NCBI GenBank assembly: GCA_037478935.1
Contig: JBBFLR010000009.1
Coordinates: 1 to 54,858 of the forward strand
Reading direction: 5' to 3'
DNA: 54,858 bases
Source: Candidatus Methanosuratincola sp.
Lineage (GTDB): Archaea; Thermoproteota; Methanomethylicia; Methanomethylicales; Methanomethylicaceae
Under the pieces are notes generated by a model. That model was not told the DNA's origin. It did not search any database and was given only the letters and a program-made list of their open reading frames with translations. The position numbers and the translations under genes are program-made. Positions 48,623 to 54,858 of the stretch are shown piece after piece. Position 1 is the stretch's first letter. Every line of letters begins with the position of its first letter.

Positions 48623-49378
48623 ATGTTAAAGATAGGTACATGCGGGTGGGCGGTTCGGGGCGGAAGGAGTGCCTACTTCCGGGAGTTCCCCGTAATAGAG
48701 CTGCAGAGCACGTTTTACAGGCCCGTCTCCCCCAAGATCTTGCAGAAGTACAGGGAGGATGCGCCGGCCGGGTTCGAATTCGTGGTCAAGGCCTGGCAGG
48801 CGGTCACCCATCCGGTCTCGAGCCCGACCTGGAAGAGGGCAGGGAGAATCCCGGAACTGGGGGATCCCCGTGGTTTGGGCCACCTGAAGCCGACACCGGA
48901 GAATTTCAGGGCATGGGATCTCATTCTGGACGAGTGCCGTCTCCTCGGCAGCCGTTTCGTGGTCGTACAAACGCCCCCAAGCTTTACCTGCAACGAGAAG
49001 ACAAAGTCGGACATGATCGCTTTCCTGTCACAAATCGAAAGGTCCTCCCTCGTTCTAGGATGGGAGCCAAGAGGGGACTGGAACCAGTACCCAGGTGAGA
49101 TCAGCAGGATTTGCAGGAGTCTCTCCCTTGTCCATGTCGTCGATCCTTTCAGGAGGCTGCCCCTCTTGGAATCGGAGGTCGTCTATTTCAGGCTGCACGG
49201 GTTGGGGGCTGGCGAAACTAACTACAGATACAGGTACACCGATGCTGATCTCTTGACGCTCGCGTCGATCATCTCTTCCTACGACGAGTCCAAAAGGATC
49301 TATGTAATGTTCAATAACATAGGAATGGGCGAGGACGCCCTGCGATTCAAAGGTATGATGAAATCAATGATGCGCTAG
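48623..49378 (+). CDS. DUF72 (YecE-like) protein
   Basis: 251 residues from ATG 48623; the open frame back to 48413 is opposite another gene and reads through tandem CTAT repeats. LKIGTCGWAVRGGRSAYFREF, LQSTFYRPVSPKILQKY, FEFVVKAWQAVTHP and VVQTPPSF are DUF72 blocks, a TIM-barrel-like family of unknown function. The C-terminus has RLHGLGAGETNYRYRYTD and IYVMFNNIGMGEDALRF. Confidence 0.92.
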   Translation: MLKIGTCGWAVRGGRSAYFREFPVIELQSTFYRPVSPKILQKYREDAPAGFEFVVKAWQAVTHPVSSPTWKRAGRIPELGDPRGLGHLKPTPENFRAWDLILDECRLLGSRFVVVQTPPSFTCNEKTKSDMIAFLSQIERSSLVLGWEPRGDWNQYPGEISRICRSLSLVHVVDPFRRLPLLESEVVYFRLHGLGAGETNYRYRYTDADLLTLASIISSYDESKRIYVMFNNIGMGEDALRFKGMMKSMMR

Positions 49379-49455
49379 TTGATACACGTCTGCTACGCGC
49401 GCTTTCTCGAATTCGTGGATGGATCCCGTATAAGGAGATGGTAAAAAGAGGGCAC

Positions 49456-50061
49456 TCACTCGATGGGGATCGACTCCCCCCTCGGTCTCCTGCCCTCTTT
49501 CTTCTTTAAGAGGATCACCTCGAGGATTCCGTTCTTGTAGTTCGACCTTGAGTTGCTGGGGTCGACCTCAACCGGCAGCTCAAGCTCCTTGTAATAGCTG
49601 CGTTCCTTGCCCGAAACGTCGATTGTAATGGTCTTTTCAGTGGCGTAAACCTTTATATCCTCCTTTTCAACCCCGGGGAGCTCTGCCACCACCCTCACAT
49701 CGTTCTCGCCCTCGATTATGTCCACAAGGGGCTCCCTCTCCTCCTTTAGGCTGAATGCAGGCTCCCATGGGGCTCTACCTGAAGGCTTCATGTTCCCGAA
49801 CTCTGTGATCACTGGCTTCCTGTCCGGACCGAATGTGACCGAAAAGCCGTAAACGAATGGACCCATCTCCTTGATCACGCCGCCCTCAGGGAGTCTCCTC
49901 TCCCTAACGAGCTTCTCTGGGACCCTCCCTTCAAATTCCCTGAACATCCTCTCCATCTGCGCTTCCATTTCCCTCATCCACTCGTCTAAGTCTCTGAACC
50001 CCGAAAAGCCGCTGCTGAAGAACGGCGGAAACCTCTTCCTGAACCATTCATCCCACGACAT
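49456..50061 (-). CDS. Hsp20/alpha-crystallin small heat-shock protein
   Basis: 201 residues from ATG 50061 (GTG 50070 possible). A Met/Phe-rich N-terminal arm (about 1-70, EWMREMEAQMERMFREFEG) precedes an alpha-crystallin domain: EPLVDIIEGENDVRVVAELPG, DIKVYATEKTITIDVSGKER and the C-terminal SNYKNGILEVILLKKK. Holds unfolded proteins under stress. Family length is usually 140-180, so the N-terminal arm is long. Confidence 0.93.
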   Translation of the reverse strand: MSWDEWFRKRFPPFFSSGFSGFRDLDEWMREMEAQMERMFREFEGRVPEKLVRERRLPEGGVIKEMGPFVYGFSVTFGPDRKPVITEFGNMKPSGRAPWEPAFSLKEEREPLVDIIEGENDVRVVAELPGVEKEDIKVYATEKTITIDVSGKERSYYKELELPVEVDPSNSRSNYKNGILEVILLKKKEGRRPRGESIPIE

Positions 50062-50180
50062 TTTGGACACCCGTAATATCCGATCTTTTGGTAGAATTTC
50101 AATATTTTGATCACCTGGAAAGGAAGGCTCAATAGAGATTTAAACCAAACACGATGAAATATATCCAAAGGCGATAAAAG

Positions 50181-50906
50181 ATGAATTCTAACGAGGATAA
50201 GTTGGTAATGGCTGCCCTGTCAGCGGGCGCATCGTTGGCCGGCACAGCATCGCTCGAGACTTTGAGAGACCTGCCATCGTACGGAGGGGTCGATCTCTCC
50301 TCCTTCAAATCCGCCGTCTCCTATTGCGTTGCCCTGCCGGACTATGCAGTCGATCTGATCACCGTGCGTGATCCAGGGAACCTCTATGCTTGGGCATACA
50401 AGACCGCAAACATGCTCCTCGACCAGATAGGGATGCGCGTCGCAGGTGCCGTAGCAGAGCTTGGAGGCAAGGCCCTGGCCGTTCCCTCGAGCCTAAGAAT
50501 AGACCCAGAGCGGGAGGTAGGCAATGTCTCCCACAAGGCATTTGCCCTTGCAGCTGGGCTAGGGTGGATAGGAAGAAACGGTCTCTTCATCGCTCCCAAG
50601 TTCGGTCCAAGGGTCAGGCTAGGGACAGTCCTGACCGATCTCCCATTGAGGTCTGGTACTCCGATGGAAAACCAATGCGGGGACTGCAGGATCTGCATCG
50701 ATTCATGCCCGAGCAAGGCGATAAAGTATGCCGAATTCAGATTCCGCCCGGGAGCAAGGGAAGATATATTTGATCCCAAGAAGTGCTCCTCAAGGCTATC
50801 GGAGAACAAGGAGCTCCTCTCAAAGAAGCCGGGAATGGCGGACTACGCGGTTACTGTATGCGGAGTCTGCATAAAGGTCTGCCCCTATGGGGGCACTAAG
50901 CTTTAA
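50181..50906 (+). CDS. 4Fe-4S protein, epoxyqueuosine reductase-like
   Basis: 241 residues. C-terminal double cluster CGDCRICIDSCPSKAI and CGVCIKVCPYG. N-terminal part (ALSAGASLAGTASLETL, AVSYCVALP, AWAYKTANMLLDQIGMRVAG) is the QueG-like corrinoid-reductase type fold. QueG reduces epoxyqueuosine, but shorter archaeal members may reduce corrinoid proteins instead. ATG at 50181. No neighbours that settle the substrate. Confidence 0.85.
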   Translation: MNSNEDKLVMAALSAGASLAGTASLETLRDLPSYGGVDLSSFKSAVSYCVALPDYAVDLITVRDPGNLYAWAYKTANMLLDQIGMRVAGAVAELGGKALAVPSSLRIDPEREVGNVSHKAFALAAGLGWIGRNGLFIAPKFGPRVRLGTVLTDLPLRSGTPMENQCGDCRICIDSCPSKAIKYAEFRFRPGAREDIFDPKKCSSRLSENKELLSKKPGMADYAVTVCGVCIKVCPYGGTKL

Positions 50907-50980
50907 GGCGGATCTTATACTCTTTTTTGAGTAGATACTCTTAAATTCAGGCGTTTTCTGACTAGTCAGCCGTGGTCAAT

Positions 50981-51583
50981 ATGTCGAGGGCAGCCTCAAG
51001 GGCATATAAAATGACGGTCCTCTCTTTTATGATAGCCTTAGTCTATGTATTTGAGATCGTAAACAGGGCTCTCCCGCTAAGGGTGCCGTGGGGGATGTCT
51101 ATTGACTTCGTGGCTCTCCCCGTCATGATAGCATTCTTCGTCCTCGGGACGAGGTATGCGCTGGCCACGGGGGTCGGCATGTACCTCATCCTGATAATCT
51201 TTGGTTTCGCAAACTTCGTCGGGGCGACAATGAAATTTGCCTCTACCATCGCCATGGTGCTGGTCCTTGGGCTATTTGTATACGTCTGGTCCAAGAAGCG
51301 CGGATCTCCGACCCTCCCGCTACTGCTGGTCCTTCCCGCCTCAGCTCTTGCGCTCGCGGCAAGGTGCCTCGTCGCCGCCTTCCTCAACTACTATTGGGCT
51401 ATCCCGATATTCCTGGCAATGCCGATCGAGGATGTGATAAACACGATGTTCTTTGGTTCCATCTGGGGTTTTCTTGCATTCGTCTCGTCGATGAACCTAG
51501 TCCAGGGTGCGATCGACCTGGCGTTGTCTTGGACAATCTCCTTCGGATTCTTGAGACGGGAGCGCCCCGCTCCCGCTACCTAG
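50981..51583 (+). CDS. ECF transporter S component
   Basis: 200 residues from ATG 50981 (GTG 50972 also possible). Six membrane helices. The opening KMTVLSFMIALVYVFEIVN and IDFVALPVMIAFFVLGTRYAL match vitamin-binding S components; energised by a shared EcfAT module not present here. Vitamin not identified, but riboflavin- or thiamine-type. 3' end overlaps the DUF2111 gene by 8 nt. Confidence 0.85.
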   Translation: MSRAASRAYKMTVLSFMIALVYVFEIVNRALPLRVPWGMSIDFVALPVMIAFFVLGTRYALATGVGMYLILIIFGFANFVGATMKFASTIAMVLVLGLFVYVWSKKRGSPTLPLLLVLPASALALAARCLVAAFLNYYWAIPIFLAMPIEDVINTMFFGSIWGFLAFVSSMNLVQGAIDLALSWTISFGFLRRERPAPAT

Positions 51584-51929
51584 CCGGCCTCCTGCGACCG
51601 ATTATGTTAGCCTCGCTATAGATTCCGTAGGTGACGTCTACGACCCCTATGGCCGCGATCGTCTCTCCCCCCTCCTTCAAGGGGACGACTACGACCGGTA
51701 TGCCCTTGTACACGCCTGCTGCAGGCACCTTCCTGATGATCTCTCCCTTATCGAGCACTTCCTCCAAGACCGGCCCCGTGTAGTCCCTGTCGATTACCTT
51801 TCCGTTCTCGATCCTCAGCCCGTTCCTCTCCTTCGATCTCCCGGTCACAGGCATGCCGTTCGTCAGCTCATGCACTGCCATGCAGAGGGGCTCCAGTTCC
51901 TCTGGGGTCGAGCTCTTAGTGATCTTCAA
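51576..51929 (-). CDS. DUF2111 protein
   Basis: 117 residues. LEPLCMAVHELTNGMPVTGRSK, RNGLRIENGKVIDRDYTGPV, GVYKGIPVVVVPLKEGGETI and AAIGVVDVTYGIYSE. This domain is known mainly from methanogens and has no assigned function. Supports a methanogen-related host. ATG at 51929. Confidence 0.88.
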   Translation of the reverse strand: MKITKSSTPEELEPLCMAVHELTNGMPVTGRSKERNGLRIENGKVIDRDYTGPVLEEVLDKGEIIRKVPAAGVYKGIPVVVVPLKEGGETIAAIGVVDVTYGIYSEANIIGRRRPAR

Positions 51930-52061
51930 AACAGAATTGCCCCGTAGAGACTTATGCTCTCAGCGCTGATATAATTTTTCTGATCTGAAAACCTCCAGAC
52001 TGGCTGCCCTGTCAAACCGCAACCATTAATTACGACCCTTTAGCTTCTCTTTGTTGTAACG

Positions 52062-52754
52062 GTGTGCGATTTGGTTTCGGGCGTCCTCTTCGATCTCGAC
52101 GGCACCCTCTTGGACTGCATTGTCCCTATGGAGCGGATCTTCATAAGGGTCGTTGAGAGCCTCGGATTCATGATAACCGCCGAGAAGAGGAACGAAGCGG
52201 CTGCCAACTTGAGAAGGATACTCCTCCACGGGTCAGCGCCCTTCGACGGGATCCGGTTGCTGTGGAGGATAGGGCACTTCATTGGGATGCCCCCTCACAG
52301 GAGGATAGCGATGATCCTCCTCACATACCGGGCCCTCAGGGATGCCTTTCTCAACTCGCCGCTGCTGCCCGGAGCAGAGGACGTCCTTCGAACGCTAAAG
52401 AAGAAGGGCTTTCCCATCGTGATAGTGACTACGAGGAGCGCCAAGGAAGCCCTCCACGTCCTCAGGCGCCACTCGCTGGAAGGGTACTTCGATCTGGTCG
52501 TCTCGAGGGACCAGGTGAGGAGGGGGAAGCCCTATCCGGACCCCGTGCTCTTCGCCTTGAAGAGGATCGACCTCGACCCGAGGGAGGCGGTGATGATTGG
52601 AGACATGCCGACCGACATCGAAGCAGGCAAGGCCGCGGGCACCAAGACGCTAGGTGTGGCGGCGGGCATATTCAACGAGGAGTTGAGGCGATCCCAGCCA
52701 GACGCAATAGTCTCTTCGCTCTACGAGATCCCAGAGGTTCTTGAGAGGCTCTGA
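52062..52754 (+). CDS. HAD-superfamily hydrolase (phosphoglycolate phosphatase-like)
   Basis: 230 residues. HAD motifs: FDLDGTLLDC (nucleophile Asp), IVTTRSAKEA (motif II), RRGKPYPDP (motif III Lys) and GDMPTDIEAGKAAG (motif IV). A helical C1 cap lies between motifs I and II. Dephosphorylates a small metabolite such as phosphoglycolate; substrate uncertain. GTG start at 52062 with AT-rich TTAATTA at 52026-52032 upstream. Confidence 0.9.
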   Translation: MCDLVSGVLFDLDGTLLDCIVPMERIFIRVVESLGFMITAEKRNEAAANLRRILLHGSAPFDGIRLLWRIGHFIGMPPHRRIAMILLTYRALRDAFLNSPLLPGAEDVLRTLKKKGFPIVIVTTRSAKEALHVLRRHSLEGYFDLVVSRDQVRRGKPYPDPVLFALKRIDLDPREAVMIGDMPTDIEAGKAAGTKTLGVAAGIFNEELRRSQPDAIVSSLYEIPEVLERL

Positions 52755-52770
52755 AAACCGGCTCTTGCCC

Positions 52771-54066
52771 TCATCGTTCCGCCCGTTCTATCCGCCTCTT
52801 CCCCTGCATATACGGCACCAGCACCTCCGGGATGTCCACGCTCCCGTCCGCGTTCTGGTAGTTCTCAAGGATTGCCACGATCGTCCTCTCGGTTGCCACC
52901 AACGTGCTGTTCAGCGTGTGGACGTACTTAGTCGGCTCGTTCGGTCTGTCCCTGAACCTGATGTTGGCCCTGACCGCTTGGTAGGAGGTGCAGTTGCTGC
53001 AGGAGACCTCCTCCCTGTACTTCCCCTGCCCGGGGAGCCAGGCCTCCAAGTCATACTTCTTTGCGGCCACAGTGCCGAGGTCGCCGCTGCAGACGTTCAC
53101 CACCCTGTAAGGTATCCCGAGGCTCTGGAAGAACTCCTCTGCGTTCCTGATGAGGAGCTCGTGCTCTGATCCCGAGTCTTCTGGTCTGCTGTAGATGAAT
53201 TGCTCGACCTTCTCGAACTGATGGACCCTGAAGATCCCCTTCGTGTCCCTGCCGTGCGCGCCCGCCTCCTTCCTGAAGCACGGACTCACGCCGCAGTAAC
53301 GCAGCGGCAGGCTCTTCCCGTCCAGTATCTCGTCAGAATGGAGCCCCAGGAGGGCGTGCTCAGCCGTCGCTATCAGGTAGAGATCCTCGCCCTCCACCTT
53401 GTAGATCGTGTCCTCGAAGTCGGATAGCGAGACTGCCCCCTCCAGAACCTTCCTCTTCATCATGTACGGCGGCTGGTAGGGGGTGAACCCCCTGCCGACG
53501 AGGAAGTCCAGGCCGTACCTTATCAGCGCGTAGTTGAGCCTCACAAGGTCGTTTTTCAGGTAGTAGAACCTGGCTCCCGCCACCTTGGCCGCCCTCTCGA
53601 GGTCCACAAGGTCGAGACCCGCCGCGATATCTATGTGATCCTTCGGCGCGAATGCCATCTCGCGCGGCTTGCCCCAGCTCCTCACGACCACGTTCTCCGT
53701 ATCGTCCTTGCCGTAGGGGACTGACTCGTCCATGATGTTCGGAAGCCTCATCAGGATCCCGTCCATCCTGGCCCTCTGCGCCTCCATCTCGCCCTCGAGC
53801 GCCTTTATCCTCTTCGGGATCTCCTCCGCCTCCCTTATCTTATCCGAGGCGTCCAGCCCTTGCTTCTTCATACGGGCAATCTCTTCTGTTATCCTGTTCC
53901 TCATCGCGCGGAGGTTGCCGACCTCCGTGAAGAGCCTCCTCCACTCCCTGTCGGCTACAAGGAGCTCATCGTACAGCCTTAGAACCTCTTGGTCATTCCT
54001 CCTGGCAAGGTTAGCCCGGACCCCATCGGGATTTTCCCTAATCACCCTGATGTCCAGCACGAGCAT
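52771..54066 (-). CDS. serS: Seryl-tRNA synthetase (standard class II type)
   Basis: 431 residues. N-terminal long coiled-coil arm (about 25-110), then a class II core with TPYQPPYMMKRKVLEGAVS, motif 2 CFRKEAGAHGRDTKGIFRVHQFEK and motif 3 STLVATERTIVAILENYQ. It is the common type, not the rare methanogen SerRS. Charges tRNA-Ser with the serine from which phosphoserine routes also draw. ATG at 54066 is one base past the stop of the aldolase gene. Confidence 0.96.
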   Translation of the reverse strand: MLVLDIRVIRENPDGVRANLARRNDQEVLRLYDELLVADREWRRLFTEVGNLRAMRNRITEEIARMKKQGLDASDKIREAEEIPKRIKALEGEMEAQRARMDGILMRLPNIMDESVPYGKDDTENVVVRSWGKPREMAFAPKDHIDIAAGLDLVDLERAAKVAGARFYYLKNDLVRLNYALIRYGLDFLVGRGFTPYQPPYMMKRKVLEGAVSLSDFEDTIYKVEGEDLYLIATAEHALLGLHSDEILDGKSLPLRYCGVSPCFRKEAGAHGRDTKGIFRVHQFEKVEQFIYSRPEDSGSEHELLIRNAEEFFQSLGIPYRVVNVCSGDLGTVAAKKYDLEAWLPGQGKYREEVSCSNCTSYQAVRANIRFRDRPNEPTKYVHTLNSTLVATERTIVAILENYQNADGSVDIPEVLVPYMQGKRRIERAER

Positions 54067-54708
54067 CTACCCCTTGTAAACCCTCTTGATCAGCTCAACC
54101 TCTTCCTCTGGGATAACCTTTGCTCCCCCCATAAGCGAGGCGACGAATGTGGTGACGGCTCCTTCCTCGAGGACCTCGACTGCGGTCATTGCCTCAAGGA
54201 GATCCCGCCCCACCGATACGACGCCGTGGTTCTGGAGAATGAGCGCGCGCCTGCCCATGATCCGGCTCCCGACCAGCTTCCCGAGCTCGTCCGTCCCAGG
54301 GCATGCGTACCGCACAGTCTCGACGTCTTGCAGGATCAGCGCCACCTCCGGAGTAATTGGGCCGATCCCCCTCCCTGCAATCGCAAGCCCCGTCGTATAG
54401 GGGCTGTGCACGTGGACTACTGCGTTGACATCCTCCCTCTTCCTGTAGATCTCTGCGTGCATCCGCCACTCGCTCGAAGGCTTCCACCGGCCAGCAACAA
54501 CGCTGCCGTCGAGCCTCATCCTCACGAGGTCCTCCTCTTCGAGCTCAGCCTTGTACACGCCGCTCGGGGTGATAAGGATCTCGTCCTTGTCACCGAGCCT
54601 TATGCTGGCGTTGCCGCCTGATCCCGTGATCAGCCCCCTCGCGTGGAGTGACCTCATGCACCAGACCAGCCTCCTGCCCCCTTCCAACGCTTTCTTGTCC
54701 ATGTCCAT
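54067..54708 (-). CDS. Class II aldolase/adducin family protein (fuculose-phosphate aldolase-like)
   Basis: 213 residues. Zinc-dependent sugar-phosphate aldolase fold: ITGSGGNASIRLGDKDEILIT, VNAVVHVHSPYTTGLAIA with two zinc His, and ILQNHGVVSVGRDLLEAM with the third. The archaeal family includes fuculose-1-phosphate aldolase, used for deoxyribose/ribose or methylthio-pentose salvage. TATA-like GATATAAG on the minus strand (plus 54729-54736) is about 25 nt upstream of ATG 54708. Its stop abuts the serS ATG. Confidence 0.92.
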   Translation of the reverse strand: MDMDKKALEGGRRLVWCMRSLHARGLITGSGGNASIRLGDKDEILITPSGVYKAELEEEDLVRMRLDGSVVAGRWKPSSEWRMHAEIYRKREDVNAVVHVHSPYTTGLAIAGRGIGPITPEVALILQDVETVRYACPGTDELGKLVGSRIMGRRALILQNHGVVSVGRDLLEAMTAVEVLEEGAVTTFVASLMGGAKVIPEEEVELIKRVYKG

Positions 54709-54858
54709 CTTGCCCCCCTCGGTCTGCTTATATCGGTTCGATTAAGAAGCATTTTACCGTATCCTTTTTAGAAGACCTATGTATTTGTTTGTTTGGCTTC
54801 AAGGGCTGTTTGGATGAACCGGGCATTTGGGGTTCACTCTATGGAAGGGGTCGTGGTC
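54709..54858. other. Intergenic end of window
   Basis: 150 nt. Holds the aldolase promoter. On the plus strand an ATG at 54814 opens a frame that runs off the edge (15 codons), too short to judge. Confidence 0.4.

Noticed and set aside
54814-54858. Possible start of a plus-strand gene at the window edge
   Set aside because: Only 15 codons visible, no ribosome site; cannot be judged.

Overview
The window is a gene-dense, GC-rich stretch of archaeal chromosome. Archaeal hallmarks are topoisomerase VI, TFB, aIF1, archaeal TrpRS, deoxyhypusine synthase, a primase-small-subunit-like protein, a single-OB-fold SSB and a myo-inositol-phosphate synthase. TATA boxes about 25-30 nt upstream of many starts imply leaderless transcripts. 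SepCysS (tRNA-dependent cysteine synthesis), a DUF2111 protein and an MTH1187-type protein all point towards methanogens. The SSB type and overall mix suggest a TACK-like lineage, for example a Methanomethylicia-type methanogen. That placement is inference; no methanogenesis gene is in the window.

Layout. 1-2.6 kb: the 3' part of top6B, top6A and an LpdD-like prenyl-FMN chaperone, facing ubiX. 3.3-5.8 kb: a RAM-domain regulator facing a trpS-thioredoxin-ccdA operon. 5.9-9.3 kb: a PHP phosphoesterase; a tRNA-Cys / 61-aa protein / SepCysS cluster; an E1-like protein; an eight-cysteine protein. 9.4-16 kb: an adenosine-specific-kinase-family protein, UspA, two poorly known proteins, an SSS transporter with a small membrane partner, MscS and MarC. 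16.2-18.7 kb: an AT-richer ClC channel, a methyltransferase and tRNA-Gln. 18.9-22.2 kb: TFB, a zinc ribbon, aIF1 and an orphan substrate-binding protein. 22.2-25.1 kb: a dtxR-feoA-feoB iron operon with two palindromes at its promoter. 25.1-28.9 kb: a HIT protein, a 30-nt direct repeat pair, a membrane-anchored LAGLIDADG-like protein, a JAMM protease and a second SSS transporter with its own small membrane partner. 28.9-33.4 kb: a membrane-anchored double-AAA ATPase, a NosL-like membrane protein and a Cas2-like fusion. 33.4-37.9 kb: a 4xCBS protein, a CPBP protease, a polyprenyl synthase, a 54-nt repeat pair and an MFS transporter. 37.9-44.7 kb: ParA with a coiled-coil wHTH partner, inositol-phosphate synthase, SSB, a metallopeptidase-like protein, a 21-aa lysine-rich peptide, a primase-like protein, DHS, an MBL hydrolase, GNAT and SpoIIM. 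44.7-48.2 kb: a ModE-PBP regulator divergent from a tungstate/molybdate ABC operon. 48.2-54.7 kb: MTH1187, DUF72, Hsp20, a ferredoxin-type protein, an ECF S-component, DUF2111, a HAD phosphatase, SerRS and a class II aldolase.

How the genes work together. Three clusters read as circuits: the iron module with its likely autoregulatory operator; the oxyanion uptake module, whose regulator carries its own ligand-binding domain; and the cysteine module, where tRNA-Cys sits 12 nt from a small ORF that is translationally coupled to SepCysS. The most unusual proteins are the membrane AAA ATPase, whose two ATPase rings look degenerate in complementary ways, and a membrane-tethered LAGLIDADG-like protein without the usual catalytic acids. 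Seven convergent gene pairs overlap at their 3' ends. The largest unassigned gaps (about 230-280 nt at 11.8, 16.0, 18.7, 25.6 and 36.4 kb) hold promoters or the two repeat pairs.
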